Source: Methanosarcina mazei S-6 (GTDB taxonomy: Archaea; Halobacteriota; Methanosarcinia; Methanosarcinales; Methanosarcinaceae). Taken from it: a DNA stretch of 64,000 bases. The stretch lies in assembly GCF_000970205.1 (NCBI RefSeq), contig NZ_CP009512.1:930001-994000 (forward strand). Direction: 5' to 3'. This document shows positions 55,178 to 64,000 of this stretch, one piece after another (position 1 is the stretch's first letter; every line of letters starts with the position of its first letter). The translations under genes and the position numbers were made by a program. The notes under the pieces were generated by a model. That model ran no database searches, had not been told where the DNA came from, and worked only from the letters and a program-made list of their open reading frames with translations.

Positions 55178-56365
55178 ATGAAGCAAATAGAGGGCGGAAT
55201 TTGTGCAGTAAGGGGCGTATCTGCATACGGGATAAAACCCGGAAAAATGGGGATAGCTGTTATCCGTGCGGAAGGGCCTGCGGCAGGTGTTTTTACAAGG
55301 AATAAGGTAGTTGCGGCTCCTGTTACACTCAGCAGGGAACGGATTGAAACCGAACACAGGCTGTCTGCTGTGATTGCAAACAGTGGAAACGCCAATGCTT
55401 TTACTGGTGATGACGGTTTTCTGGACGCTATGGAAATGGCTTCTATGGTCGCTGAAAATCTAGGCCTGGACCCTGATAACGTTGCCGTTGCCTCGACAGG
55501 AGTAATCGGCAGGAGGCTTGACGTCTCCTTTATAAAGGAACACCTTCCTGAAGTCCTTGAAGGGCTGGGCAGTTCTCCCGAATGTAGCCGTGCAGCAGCA
55601 AAGGCTATCATGACCACGGACAGAGCCCTTAAAGAATCTGCTGTGGAACTTGACTGCGGGGTAAGGATAGGGGCAATTGCAAAAGGCTCCGGCATGATAG
55701 AACCGAATATGGGAACCATGCTCTGCTTTGCATATACTGATGCAAAGGTGCCTGCCGATGTCCTGGATGCGGCTCTGAAGATAGCTGTCGACAAAACCTT
55801 CAACATGGTTGTCGTGGACGGGGACACGAGCACGAATGATATGGTGCTTTTTACCTCCACCTGTAAGTCCGGAGTCAAGCCCTGCCTGGATTGCCTTGAC
55901 GACTTTGAGGAAGGGCTTGTTTGTGTGTTTACCGACCTTGCAAAGAAAATGGCTAAAGACGGGGAAGGTGCGACCAAACTTATAGAAGCCAGAGTTACAG
56001 GGGCAAAAAAATACGAAGATGCCAGACTTGTTGCAAAAACCATTGTCCGCTCTCCTCTGGTGAAGTCTGCCATTTTCGGAAAAGACCCTAACTGGGGCAG
56101 GGTTGTAGCTGCAGCAGGGTATTCGGGTGCCGAGCTTGAGCAGGAAAGGCTCACTCTATCTTTCTCAGGAGGAGGAGAGGAGGTCGAACTTGTAAAAGCT
56201 GGGGAAATATCAACGGCTTCGGATCTTTCCCTCCTGAAGAAAATAATGGCAAATGATGAGATTATCATTAACCTTGACCTTGCAATGGGAGAAGAATCCG
56301 CAACTGCATGGGGCTGCGACCTGACTTACGATTATGTCAGGATCAATGCCGAATACACAACCTGA
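55178..56365 (+). CDS. argJ: Glutamate N-acetyltransferase (ornithine acetyltransferase)
   Basis: 395 residues from ATG 55178, after AAGGAG; GTG 55157 would add seven residues before that ribosome site. Moves the acetyl group from N-acetylornithine to glutamate. It is made as a precursor that cuts itself before the Thr in VASTGVIGRRLD. Other motifs: NSGNANAFTGDDG, VDGDTSTNDMV, KDPNWGRVVAAAGYSG. Ends the argC-CBS-argJ unit. Confidence 0.96.
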   Translation: MKQIEGGICAVRGVSAYGIKPGKMGIAVIRAEGPAAGVFTRNKVVAAPVTLSRERIETEHRLSAVIANSGNANAFTGDDGFLDAMEMASMVAENLGLDPDNVAVASTGVIGRRLDVSFIKEHLPEVLEGLGSSPECSRAAAKAIMTTDRALKESAVELDCGVRIGAIAKGSGMIEPNMGTMLCFAYTDAKVPADVLDAALKIAVDKTFNMVVVDGDTSTNDMVLFTSTCKSGVKPCLDCLDDFEEGLVCVFTDLAKKMAKDGEGATKLIEARVTGAKKYEDARLVAKTIVRSPLVKSAIFGKDPNWGRVVAAAGYSGAELEQERLTLSFSGGGEEVELVKAGEISTASDLSLLKKIMANDEIIINLDLAMGEESATAWGCDLTYDYVRINAEYTT

Positions 56366-56707
56366 ACCGAAAAAGAACGGTATTGTGTACGGGTATCGGG
56401 CACGGGTGTTGGGTGCACAGGGTAAACTCTGGAATATGCAGTTTTATGTGCCTGTTATGCCTGGATTTTATTTTTGATGCCTGCTATGGGTCTGGAAGCC
56501 GGCATCAGATCAGACTGGACTGCCCTCAGGCTCCCAATCTACACAATGTTAAATAAAATAACGTAGAATGGGAAATAGAGTAAAATACAGCAGATAACTC
56601 CTGTATTCAAAACCAGGGATTTATCCTGGTTTATTTATTTCATTATTCCAGAATAATATGTTTCTTGATTCTGGATACTTTATTTTATTCCCAGGGGGTT
56701 TACTGAC
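56366..56707. other. Intergenic region with terminator-like hairpin
   Basis: About 340 bp, no gene. An imperfect stem AAACCAGGGAT/ATCCTGGTTT (56610-56620 and 56623-56632) followed by ATTTATTT could end the argJ transcript or lie in the leader of the next gene. Confidence 0.5.
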
Positions 56708-58183
56708 GTGGACATGGAAGAATGGGAACAGCGCCATAATGAAGCATTTTACGATGCTAAAGAAGCCCTTCCTTATCTGGACGGGATGTTTGTAGCTTAC
56801 AACAGCAATATTGATGCTATCAGGCACCTGGATGAAGAAGCCCTGACAAAGCTTATCGGGTTTTTCGATGAGGCTGAAATTCAGGAAAGGGTTGCGGTAT
56901 ACCCGAGAGAAATTGCCGATCCGTTGGATTTCATCGCCCGCCTGCTCATAGCTATGAGGGAAGGGAAAGCCGCAGAAGTGCCCACATATACCGAAGAAAT
57001 CCATACGTGGCTGAAAGAACACCTTGGTTTCGACTATGCCAGAATGGGAGGCCAGGCAGGAATTATTTCAAACCTTCTTGCCCGGTTAGACCTGAAAAAG
57101 GTTGTGGCTTATATTCCCTGGCTTTCAGCAGAGCAGGCAGAATATTTTGAAGATAACGGCAACATCCTTCACCCTAAAGTAGAAAATGGAGAAGTCGTCC
57201 TCAAGACTCCTGCAGAGGCTTTCAATCCCGGGATGGGGTCAAAGGTCAACTGGATATTTGAGTTTTCCAAAGACCTCAAAGTGTCCTGCGCAGGGAGCAC
57301 TTTCAAAGTGCCCAGGGACAACCGCCTGATTATCTCTTCCCGCCCCAAATGGATCCGCCTTGATATGGACAGAGCGATATATGACCAGCTTGAGACCATC
57401 TTTCCGGTTGACGGGGCAATGCTTTCCGGTTATCAGATGATAAAAGAAGAATATGAGGACGGGTCTACCTACAAAGATTATGTTGAGCATTCCGTAGAAG
57501 TCATTAATAAGCTGAAGTCATTGAACCCTGACCTCCGTATCCATGTGGAGCTCACTTCCATCCAGAACCGGGTTATAAGAAAGGCAATCCTTACAGAAAT
57601 TGTTGCAAGGCATGTCCATTCTCTCGGGCTTGACACTGTAGAAGTTGCAAATGCTCTTAATGTACTCGGATATGAGGAGCTTTCATATTCCGTGATCCGG
57701 AAGGGAGAAAACGGGATTATGTCCCTTTACCAGGGGGCTGTCCAGTTAATGAAGGACCTTAAACTTGAAAGGGTACATGTTCACTCTCTTGGCTTCTATA
57801 TATGCATCCTGGCAAAAGGCCACCCTCTAACCCTGAAAGAACACAGGGATGCCCTGCTCTTCTCCTCTGTCCTCGCAGCTTCCCGGGCCCTTCACGGAAA
57901 AATCGAAGACCTTAATGAAGCCGAAACCGGCCTGGACGTGCCTGTCTCAGCCCAGGGCCTGGAAGATCTGGAGACCTTCAAGCTTTACTGTACAGGAAGA
58001 AAGCTATGCAGCCCGGATGAATTTGAATACGGGTACATATACGGGTCAGATCATGACGCTATCCTCATACCATCCAAAGTGGTGGACAGGCCAAAAGCAA
58101 CGGTAGGAATAGGAGATACCATTTCCGCAGGGGCTTTTGCAGCCATGCTTGCAAGGATGAAACAGATAAAATCAGGGAAATAA
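56708..58183 (+). CDS. ADP-dependent phosphofructokinase/glucokinase family protein
   Basis: 491 residues from GTG 56708 (or ATG 56714). The archaeal ADP-dependent sugar kinase family: ribokinase-like fold with FVAYNSNIDAIRHLDEEAL (sugar-binding Asn-Asp), RMGGQAGIISNLLARL, VDGAMLSGYQMIKEEY, HVELTSIQNR, and the catalytic Asp in the anion-hole motif TVGIGDTISAGAF. Uses ADP to phosphorylate fructose-6-phosphate or glucose; the two activities cannot be told apart here. Confidence 0.92.
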   Translation: MDMEEWEQRHNEAFYDAKEALPYLDGMFVAYNSNIDAIRHLDEEALTKLIGFFDEAEIQERVAVYPREIADPLDFIARLLIAMREGKAAEVPTYTEEIHTWLKEHLGFDYARMGGQAGIISNLLARLDLKKVVAYIPWLSAEQAEYFEDNGNILHPKVENGEVVLKTPAEAFNPGMGSKVNWIFEFSKDLKVSCAGSTFKVPRDNRLIISSRPKWIRLDMDRAIYDQLETIFPVDGAMLSGYQMIKEEYEDGSTYKDYVEHSVEVINKLKSLNPDLRIHVELTSIQNRVIRKAILTEIVARHVHSLGLDTVEVANALNVLGYEELSYSVIRKGENGIMSLYQGAVQLMKDLKLERVHVHSLGFYICILAKGHPLTLKEHRDALLFSSVLAASRALHGKIEDLNEAETGLDVPVSAQGLEDLETFKLYCTGRKLCSPDEFEYGYIYGSDHDAILIPSKVVDRPKATVGIGDTISAGAFAAMLARMKQIKSGK

Positions 58184-58194
58184 GTTATGTTATA

Positions 58195-58242
58195 AATTTC
58201 CAGAAATTTCTGAGAAGAGACTTTTCTGGAAATTATTTTCCG
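58195..58242 (+). terminator. Terminator after the first ADP-dependent kinase
   Basis: A perfect 12-bp stem AATTTCCAGAAA/TTTCTGGAAATT (58195-58206 and 58223-58234), loop 16 nt, followed by ATTTTCC. It lies 12 bp after the stop codon. Confidence 0.6.
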
Positions 58243-58358
58243 GATAGGTTTTCCAGGGTAGATTCTTATCTTCCACGCTTTATAACGGATTAAGTGATTC
58301 CCAGCATGGAAGCCTGAAAAAGGCTCCCTCTCCGTTTTAATTTACAGGAACAGGTCAG

Positions 58359-59900
58359 ATGAAAATACTTTGTGGCTATAATGTAAATATAGACTCCGTA
58401 TACAGGATAAACGGAGCTGAAATCTCGGAACTGCTGAAGTCGTTTGAAAAGGCTCAAATTCTTGAAAAAATGGAGAACCCTCCCGGGAAAATCCTTTCAG
58501 AGTCTGATTTCGTGGCAGGGCTAGTTTACTGTATGAAAAACGGTTGTGGAGCCGAATGGCTTGTTTTTGAACAGGGAGTCTTTGAGTTTTTGAAGAACCG
58601 GTATCTTGAAAAGTCCATTGTAAGAATGGGCGGAAATGCAGGGATTATGGCAAACGTCCTTTCCGAGATGGGGGCTTCGAGAGTCGTCCCGAATGTTGCT
58701 GTTCCTTCAGAAACCCAGCTCTCTTTATTCTCAAAAAAAGCAGTCTATTTTCCGGGCACTCCTCTTCAGGCAGATAAAGAGCCGGGAAAAGTAAACCCTG
58801 AAGACGAATCTATAAAAAATACTCAGGAATCTGAAGATGCGCGTAAATCTGAAGATGCACATAAATCTGAAGATGCACATAATGCACGGACAGGCAGCAC
58901 AGGTACTTCCAGAACCCAGGACCCTATCCATTTCGTTTTTGATTTTTCAGAAGGCGAAACTTTTTCCCTTTATGGAAAAGAAATCCGGGTCCCCAGGGAA
59001 AACCGCTTTATTGCGACCTGCGACCACCTGAACTTCAGGCTCTTTACCAGCGCTGCTTTTGAGAATTATGCCCTGGACAATGCAGGAGAAATGGACGGGG
59101 CACTCATATCAGGCTTCCATCTCCTTCTTGATACCTATCCTGACGGCAGCACTTACGGAGAATATCTTGAAAATTCTTTTTCCAGGCTTAAAACCTGGAA
59201 ATCAAAAAATGAAAATCTCAGGATTCATGTGGAACTGGGGCATTTCGCAAGCAGGGATATAGCAAACTCTGTATTTTTAAAATCTGCCGGAATTTCGGAC
59301 AGCATCGGAATGAACGAAGACGAGCTTGCAATCTTTAATTACCTGCACGGAGTCCCTGCTGAAGGCCTTTTGCGTATGGAAGCCGAGTCCATAGGAAAGG
59401 CAGCCTGTAAACTTGCTTTTATGAACGGGCTTGAGAGACTCTTTATTCATACAAGGGAGTTTGTTCTGACTGTATCAGGGCCGGATTCCGGAAATTCTGA
59501 CAGTTCAGGAATTTCAGAAAAATGGGATGAAAAAAAATGGAAAGACAGAGAAAGTCCAGCTCTGCTGAAGGAAGCCGGGAAAATAATCGAAGCCATGAGC
59601 TTCGGACAGAAGTGTGCAGGAGCATATGCCGCTTCAGGGAAGCTCGAAGGGCGGGAATTTATGGAAAAAGAGGCTTTGAAACTTCAGGAAAGCGAGATTG
59701 GAAGAAAGCAGTTGCAGCTTTTCCTGAAAGCCTTCGGAGGAGCTGCCTGTGGACGGGGAGCATATGCTTTAATGGAAGGCTGTATGCTCTGTATTCTCCC
59801 CACTCTTCTCTGCAAATCCCCGATAACTACGGTTGGGCTCGGGGACACGCTGACTGCGGGAACTTTTTTGAGGGGGCTTGAGCTGGATGTACAGACTTGA
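58359..59900 (+). CDS. ADP-dependent kinase paralogue with acidic repeat insertion
   Basis: 513 residues. Paralogue of the preceding kinase: CGYNVNIDSVYRINGAE, VRMGGNAGIMANVLSEM, MDGALISGFHLLLDTYPDGSTYGEYL, HVELGHFASRD, and the end VGLGDTLTAGTFLRG with the catalytic Asp. It differs by an inserted region at about residues 145-185 that repeats [A/S]EDA[R/H]KS three times and by another insertion near 370-390. Its end overlaps the next gene. It may be a divergent kinase of different sugar specificity. Confidence 0.85.
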   Translation: MKILCGYNVNIDSVYRINGAEISELLKSFEKAQILEKMENPPGKILSESDFVAGLVYCMKNGCGAEWLVFEQGVFEFLKNRYLEKSIVRMGGNAGIMANVLSEMGASRVVPNVAVPSETQLSLFSKKAVYFPGTPLQADKEPGKVNPEDESIKNTQESEDARKSEDAHKSEDAHNARTGSTGTSRTQDPIHFVFDFSEGETFSLYGKEIRVPRENRFIATCDHLNFRLFTSAAFENYALDNAGEMDGALISGFHLLLDTYPDGSTYGEYLENSFSRLKTWKSKNENLRIHVELGHFASRDIANSVFLKSAGISDSIGMNEDELAIFNYLHGVPAEGLLRMEAESIGKAACKLAFMNGLERLFIHTREFVLTVSGPDSGNSDSSGISEKWDEKKWKDRESPALLKEAGKIIEAMSFGQKCAGAYAASGKLEGREFMEKEALKLQESEIGRKQLQLFLKAFGGAACGRGAYALMEGCMLCILPTLLCKSPITTVGLGDTLTAGTFLRGLELDVQT

Positions 59901-60735
59901 TCCCGATTTTTTCAACCTTGATTATACCCTCGACTGCGGCCAGGTCTTCCGCTGGGAAAAGAATGGAGACTGGTGGACAGGGGTTGTAGGAAACAATGTT
60001 ATCCGTCTTTCCCAGGAGGAAGACAGCCGGGAACTGCTAATTGACTCCAAACTCCCTCCCGAATTTTTCTCCCGTTATTTTCGCCTTGACGACGACCTCC
60101 CTTTAATTTACGAGAGCATCAACAGGGACCTTCTGATAGACAGGGCAATAAAAAGATATAAGGGCCTGCGCCTGATCCGTCAGGATCCCTGGGAATGCCT
60201 GATTTCTTACATGCTTGCCACGGCTTCGAGCATTCCGACAATTCAAAAAAGGATCTGTCTTCTGAGCCGGATCTTCGGACAGGAGCTCGAAGACGGATAT
60301 TTCAGTTTTCCGGACCCTGAAACTCTTGCAAACGCTGATATGTCCATGCTTGACCTCTGTAAGCTGGGCTTCAGGGCAGACCGCATAAAAATGGCAGCAG
60401 AGGAAGTCTGCTCAGGGGAACTGGACTTTAACACCCTTTTCCGCCTTGAATACAAATACGCCAGAGAACGCCTTATGAGGCTCCGCGGCATAGGGGAAAA
60501 AGTTGCTGACTGCGTCCTCCTTTTCGCTTTTGAGAAAATGGAGTCTTTCCCTGTAGATACCCACATCAGGCAGATCATCCAGCATTACCATATCGATGAC
60601 AGCTACTTCGAAACCTGCACAAACCTGAGCTGTATGGGAGACTGGGGACGGGAATATTTCGGACGCTACTGCGGGTATGCCCAGGAGTATCTTTATTATC
60701 AGAAAAGGGTTGAGGGGTTTGTGAGTCTTTATTGA
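59887..60735 (+). CDS. OGG1-type 8-oxoguanine DNA glycosylase/lyase
   Basis: 282 residues from ATG 59887 (TTG 59878 is the outer start); it overlaps the upstream gene by about 14-23 bp. N-terminal domain: FNLDYTLDCGQVFRWEKNGDWWTGVV. Glycosylase core: helix-hairpin-helix LRGIGEKVADCVLLFAFEKMESFPVDTHI with the catalytic Lys in GEKVAD and Asp in VDTHI. Cuts 8-oxoguanine out of DNA. Size and motifs fit the archaeal/eukaryotic OGG1 group rather than AGOG. Confidence 0.93.
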   Translation: MYRLDPDFFNLDYTLDCGQVFRWEKNGDWWTGVVGNNVIRLSQEEDSRELLIDSKLPPEFFSRYFRLDDDLPLIYESINRDLLIDRAIKRYKGLRLIRQDPWECLISYMLATASSIPTIQKRICLLSRIFGQELEDGYFSFPDPETLANADMSMLDLCKLGFRADRIKMAAEEVCSGELDFNTLFRLEYKYARERLMRLRGIGEKVADCVLLFAFEKMESFPVDTHIRQIIQHYHIDDSYFETCTNLSCMGDWGREYFGRYCGYAQEYLYYQKRVEGFVSLY

Positions 60736-60972
60736 ATTCTCTTCACTAATTCCTTTTTAATGATTTTTGACTTTTAGATCCAAATAATTCAATTTGATTA
60801 TAAATTGATACAGGAACTCAAGCCTGTATTTTCTTCTTTTATTCAGTTTGTATAATCATAATATGAATCAAAAACATTAATAATTTTTATAAAATATATG
60901 TTTAAATCAAATTATGCTGGCATATTCTGACGCAGGCAATAAGATAATCACTGAAATTAAAAAAATTATTAT
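60736..60972. other. AT-rich intergenic region
   Basis: About 240 very AT-rich bp. A TATA-like TTTTATAAAATATATG (60887-60902) could start the next gene. No gene seen. Confidence 0.35.
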
Positions 60973-61605
60973 ATGATTCCTTTGAAGACTTATGTTTATT
61001 GTCTTATGTTAATTGTTTTTCCCTTCGGTGGTGGTATTATTTCTAATTTAAAATTTGATCGAAAAGAGAGGTTATTTGATAAAAGAGAAAGGGACAATGA
61101 TGGGAAAGAAAGATTATTTGAAAGAGATATTGATCGAAAAGAGAAGTTAGCCCAAACTTATATTACGGTTTATGGTTTGTTTATTGTTTTTGGTCAAATT
61201 GAGACTGATTCAAAGCCTGTGATTCGTGTTGCTTTTAGTTTTTTTATTTTTATGATATCATATTGTATATTAATCTCCAATCTTAGTTATTCGACTAATA
61301 ATTCATCTACTAATAGTTTATTAATTACTACTGCCAATGTAGCTGCATTTTATTCATCTGGTTTATTTAGTTTTTCTTTTTTAATGTTTCTTTCTCAAGA
61401 TTTTTATTTACCAATTTATAGAATTATAACGGATTATCAAACAGGGGTATTCATTCTGATATTATGGAGTTCTAGTTTTTTGTCATTACTATTTTCTAAA
61501 CATAAACCTAAAATTATTCAATTATGGTTTATTATTGTCTTTATTGTCTTCTTCATAGATCAGACCAGAGATATGCTAGCAGATTTACATTCTTTGATGG
61601 TTTAA
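60973..61605 (+). CDS. AT-rich multi-pass membrane protein, hypothetical
   Basis: 210 residues. One N-terminal hydrophobic segment, a charged loop with repeats of RKERLF and DRKEKL (residues 29-55), then about four more membrane helices. Codons are far richer in A and T than in neighbours, which suggests a foreign or fast-changing gene. No family recognised. The charged loop may be a coiled-coil between helices. Confidence 0.6.
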   Translation: MIPLKTYVYCLMLIVFPFGGGIISNLKFDRKERLFDKRERDNDGKERLFERDIDRKEKLAQTYITVYGLFIVFGQIETDSKPVIRVAFSFFIFMISYCILISNLSYSTNNSSTNSLLITTANVAAFYSSGLFSFSFLMFLSQDFYLPIYRIITDYQTGVFILILWSSSFLSLLFSKHKPKIIQLWFIIVFIVFFIDQTRDMLADLHSLMV

Positions 61606-61718
61606 TGAGAACTAATGGAAAGTACCTATCCTGTGTAAGAGTTCGGGGGGCAGCTCCCTGAGTACTCTTCTCTATGAAAAATCGAATATTGAGGAATGAT
61701 TTGTACTTAATAGTAAAT

Positions 61719-63083
61719 TTACACCCATTTCCTCAAAAAAACCCTGAAATCCTGATCTTTTAACCTGCAAATTTCCGCATTTTCAATAACCTCAAAGCCT
61801 TTATTCACGCTCTGATAAACCTGTTTTCCCAGGGAGCAGTTTAGAAGCTGTTCTTCAAGGAGCCCTTTTGCAGTTGTGTATTTTCGGTGGACTTCATAGA
61901 CGTACTTCCCGTTTTCGATATATCCTCCAAAAACATTTTCAGCTCCTTCATACTTGTCTTTGAACTTCTCAGCATGTTCCCTGACCCATACCGGAGGACC
62001 AGTTCTCTTTTTCACGTTGGGGAGGGTGCCTGAGATAAGTTCGAGCATAACCACGGTTTGGGGTTTCCCTGACCAGACGCCGGTTTTGATCACTGAAAAA
62101 TCGTATTCGCTGAGGAGGGAAGATGCAGCCTGTTCCATTTTATACAGTTGCGGATAGAGCACGTCGTCCACAACATCAGGCGTCTCGAAGACGATTGCAA
62201 GCTGTGAAGTTTTCCGGCTTTCCAGTTTTTCAAGAAACTCTTTATCCTCGATGGGCAGGGGAGATTCAGGGAAAAAGAATTTGATTTCCGGGCTTTTCAG
62301 AAACTCCCTGCAGTGGTCTATGAACATGCAGAATTTGTCAAGAGAGAGGGCTGCTGCAACATTCCGCTTCGGGTCTGTCGGGTCCACCATTACCAGGGGT
62401 TCGCTGTGCTCCAGTTCCGAGTGCTGCATAATATCTATTTTCTTGCCGGGCTTCCATGAAGAGGCTGCTTTTACGGTTTTTTCGAAAGAGCCGTAGTAAA
62501 TGATAAGGAGTTCGGTCAGGTAGCCTGAAAATCCCTGTGTTTTCAGTTCCGAGCCGTAGACTCTGCCCCCGCGCATAAACTGCTTCATGAGCAGGACATC
62601 ATCTTCCCTACCTTTTATGCGGGATTTTATGAATTCATTATGGAAAGGTGTCCTGTCGACTGCGGATTTTAGCTGGCATGCAGAACAGACCCGGAAGCAA
62701 GGGACAAGGTCCACATCAAAGCCTTTGTAAACAATATTCAGGTAAGGGTGTTCAGCATGGCGGTCTTCGGCATATTCCGCGTGTTTTGCAACTTCCCTGG
62801 CAATTCCCATTCCTCTTATTTCCAGGTCTTTTCTGGAAGTTTCTTCGGGAAAGCTGATAAAAACATCAATATCGTGAGTTCCTGAGAGCCAGGTGCCTCT
62901 TGCAGCAGAACCCACCATCTTCACAAAAATATCAGGCACGCAAAGTTTCTCTGCTGCTGCTTTTACTTCTGCGGCAAGCTCATCCTGAACAGCCATGAGT
63001 TCTTTCCTTTCGGCTTCCGTGGGTTTAATCTTTTCAAGGACGGCAAGCTTCAGGTCTTCTGAAATACTGGTATCTGTATCCAT
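61719..63083 (-). CDS. cca: CCA-adding tRNA nucleotidyltransferase, archaeal class I
   Basis: 454 residues, the size of archaeal CCA enzymes. Adds CCA to tRNA 3' ends without a nucleic acid template. The nucleotidyltransferase motif is GSAARGTWLSGTHDIDVFIS (about residues 61-80) with the catalytic Asp pair in DID, and the third acidic residue in FDVDLVPCF. The tRNA-binding middle and tail follow (GFSGYLTELLIIYYGSF; DPTDPKRNVAAALS). Confidence 0.95.
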   Translation of the reverse strand: MDTDTSISEDLKLAVLEKIKPTEAERKELMAVQDELAAEVKAAAEKLCVPDIFVKMVGSAARGTWLSGTHDIDVFISFPEETSRKDLEIRGMGIAREVAKHAEYAEDRHAEHPYLNIVYKGFDVDLVPCFRVCSACQLKSAVDRTPFHNEFIKSRIKGREDDVLLMKQFMRGGRVYGSELKTQGFSGYLTELLIIYYGSFEKTVKAASSWKPGKKIDIMQHSELEHSEPLVMVDPTDPKRNVAAALSLDKFCMFIDHCREFLKSPEIKFFFPESPLPIEDKEFLEKLESRKTSQLAIVFETPDVVDDVLYPQLYKMEQAASSLLSEYDFSVIKTGVWSGKPQTVVMLELISGTLPNVKKRTGPPVWVREHAEKFKDKYEGAENVFGGYIENGKYVYEVHRKYTTAKGLLEEQLLNCSLGKQVYQSVNKGFEVIENAEICRLKDQDFRVFLRKWV

Positions 63084-63668
63084 GCCGGGACGGCTCCATA
63101 CGTTATTAATCGTTTATGACAGTAAATTATTGAATATGCAATTTATTCTCGAATCTGCAGTGATTCTTAATTTTATAATGATTCTTAACTGGTACTGACT
63201 TTCTGGTTACCTGCTGGTAAATTCAGTTAATTAGTTCGTGGTTTTACTGGACTTGTAATTTCAAAGGTCAGAAACCTTCTCTTTTAACTTATATTTTGTG
63301 GATCTTTATATAGAATATAGAATATAAAATTTTGAAATACTGGTTATTTCCCGGATTGTAAGGCTGGAAAATTTTCTTTCATCCGGGCATTTACACGTTT
63401 CTGTTCCTATGTCGCTGGATGCTCTTTGAGGAGTCCTGGGATAAGAATAGAGTGTGAACTTTAAATAAAATGAACTGCATTTCTATTCCCCGAATCCGGC
63501 AGTTTTGCTGGTTTGCCTTACCTTTAATTCAAGCTTAATTCAATTAATTTTATTTTAATTTCGGCTTGATTTCAGTTTAACTGCAGCTTATATCAAATTG
63601 CCTTACTTTAACTCCTATCTGCCACCTCATAAGTTTCCCATTCCCTATAAATCCGGTTGTGAAAAAAT
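63084..63668. other. Intergenic region between cca and the transporter
   Basis: About 585 bp, AT-rich, between divergently oriented genes. It should hold both promoters; TTTATATAGAATATAG (63305-63320) is TATA-like. Short TTCAATTAATTTTATTTTAATTT-like runs near 63538. No gene seen. Confidence 0.35.
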
Positions 63669-64000
63669 ATGCTTGTCTGGCTTTACTGGATCATCACTCT
63701 AACAATTGCTACCTATGCATCCGTGTATATTATTAAAAAAATGCCTGAGAATGGATTTGCAGCCCTCACCGCTTTCTATGTAGTTTACCTCGCAGCTTCG
63801 CAGGTACTTGCTACACGCATTATCGTGTTTGACCTTGGCTTCTATTCCTTTTTCGCGCCCGCAGCGGTTTTCATTTATCCTTTTATTGCCCAGGTCGTGG
63901 ATATGATTAACGAAGTCTACGGGGAGAAAAGGACGCATATATCCATCCTTATCGCTTTTGCTACCCAGGTACTTTTTGTACTCTTCATAGGCATGGTTAC
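63669..64000 (+). CDS. YhhQ/VUT-family queuosine precursor transporter (3' partial)
   Basis: 110 codons to the window edge. Hydrophobic helices and the family motif YPFIAQVVDMINEVYGEKRT, which marks the VUT (vitamin uptake-like) transporters. Bacterial YhhQ imports queuosine precursors; in archaea a role in supply of 7-deazaguanine bases for archaeosine is plausible. The gene continues beyond the window. Confidence 0.88.
   Translation, partial: MLVWLYWIITLTIATYASVYIIKKMPENGFAALTAFYVVYLAASQVLATRIIVFDLGFYSFFAPAAVFIYPFIAQVVDMINEVYGEKRTHISILIAFATQVLFVLFIGMV

Noticed and set aside
55135-56268. 377-codon minus-strand frame
   Set aside because: It lies entirely opposite argJ, whose protein has clear family motifs; the minus-strand peptide is Ser/Pro-rich shadow sequence.

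Overview
The window looks like chromosome of a methanogenic archaeon of the genus Methanosarcina. It carries all five genes for coenzyme F430 (cfbA, E, D, C, B), which only methanogens and their methanotrophic relatives make. It also has an adjacent phosphotransacetylase-acetate kinase pair (pta-ackA), the acetate-activation route of Methanosarcina. Other archaeal markers are a two-repeat tRNA-splicing endonuclease, an archaeal-type CCA-adding enzyme, ADP-dependent sugar kinases, a pilin-like protein, TATA-box promoters with leaderless or short leaders, and long AT-rich intergenic regions full of short tandem repeats. The species cannot be fixed from the sequence alone.

Layout. 0-3.4 kb: end of a transglutaminase-like gene, two tandem DUF2892-like paralogues and a DUF389 membrane protein. 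3.4-7.9 kb: an IS110-family element lying in the loop of an ancestral hairpin, then a coiled-coil protein overlapping a tocopherol-cyclase-like gene. 8.4-11.2 kb: a large PAS/GAF sensor kinase. 11.7-17.6 kb: the F430 cluster. 17.8-20.7 kb: RNA and translation genes (endA, DUF2209, hflX with no normal start codon). 20.7-22.5 kb: a complete IS1634-type element with terminal inverted repeats and a target duplication. 23-26.2 kb: PHP phosphoesterase, a hypothetical, a cupin and an MtaA-like methyltransferase. 26.3-29.8 kb: a NACHT-NTPase/HEAT-repeat protein resembling prokaryotic NLR immune proteins, behind a 20-bp tandem repeat. 29.9-36.5 kb, mostly minus strand: a hydrolase remnant, CPBP protease, RidA, VOC, SRPBCC, AhpD-like, ClC channel with CBS domains and an iron-sulfur flavoprotein.

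36.8-40.5 kb: pta and ackA, a 32-bp hairpin-forming tandem repeat, and an ATP-grasp acyl-CoA synthetase beta subunit. 40.8-43.7 kb: a three-gene envelope module (membrane winged-helix regulator, exported N-glycosylation-rich protein, HEAT-repeat lipoprotein). 43.8-49 kb: a frameshifted ferredoxin beside its intact paralogue, two small heat-shock proteins, family-4 uracil-DNA glycosylase, phosphoglycerate kinase and AMMECR1. 49.5-53.5 kb: an acidic hypothetical, an acetyltransferase, a small conserved-looking protein, a deoxyribosyltransferase-like protein and a pilin-like protein. 53.6-56.4 kb: argC-CBS-argJ. 56.7-60.7 kb: two ADP-dependent kinase paralogues and an OGG1-type glycosylase. 61-64 kb: an AT-rich membrane protein, the CCA-adding enzyme, and the start of a YhhQ-type transporter.

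How the genes work together. The F430 genes build the nickel cofactor of methyl-CoM reductase. Pta-AckA feeds acetate into methanogenesis as acetyl-CoA, and the MtaA-like protein may move methyl groups to coenzyme M. PGK and the ADP-dependent kinases belong to glycolysis and gluconeogenesis around glycogen. The most unusual parts are the IS110 element with its hairpin target and possible bridge RNA, the NACHT-HEAT protein, the loss of an expected start codon in hflX, the one-base ferredoxin pseudogene, and many intergenic tandem repeats of different periods (14, 19, 20, 25, 32 and 44 bp). No tRNA, rRNA or CRISPR array was recognised.
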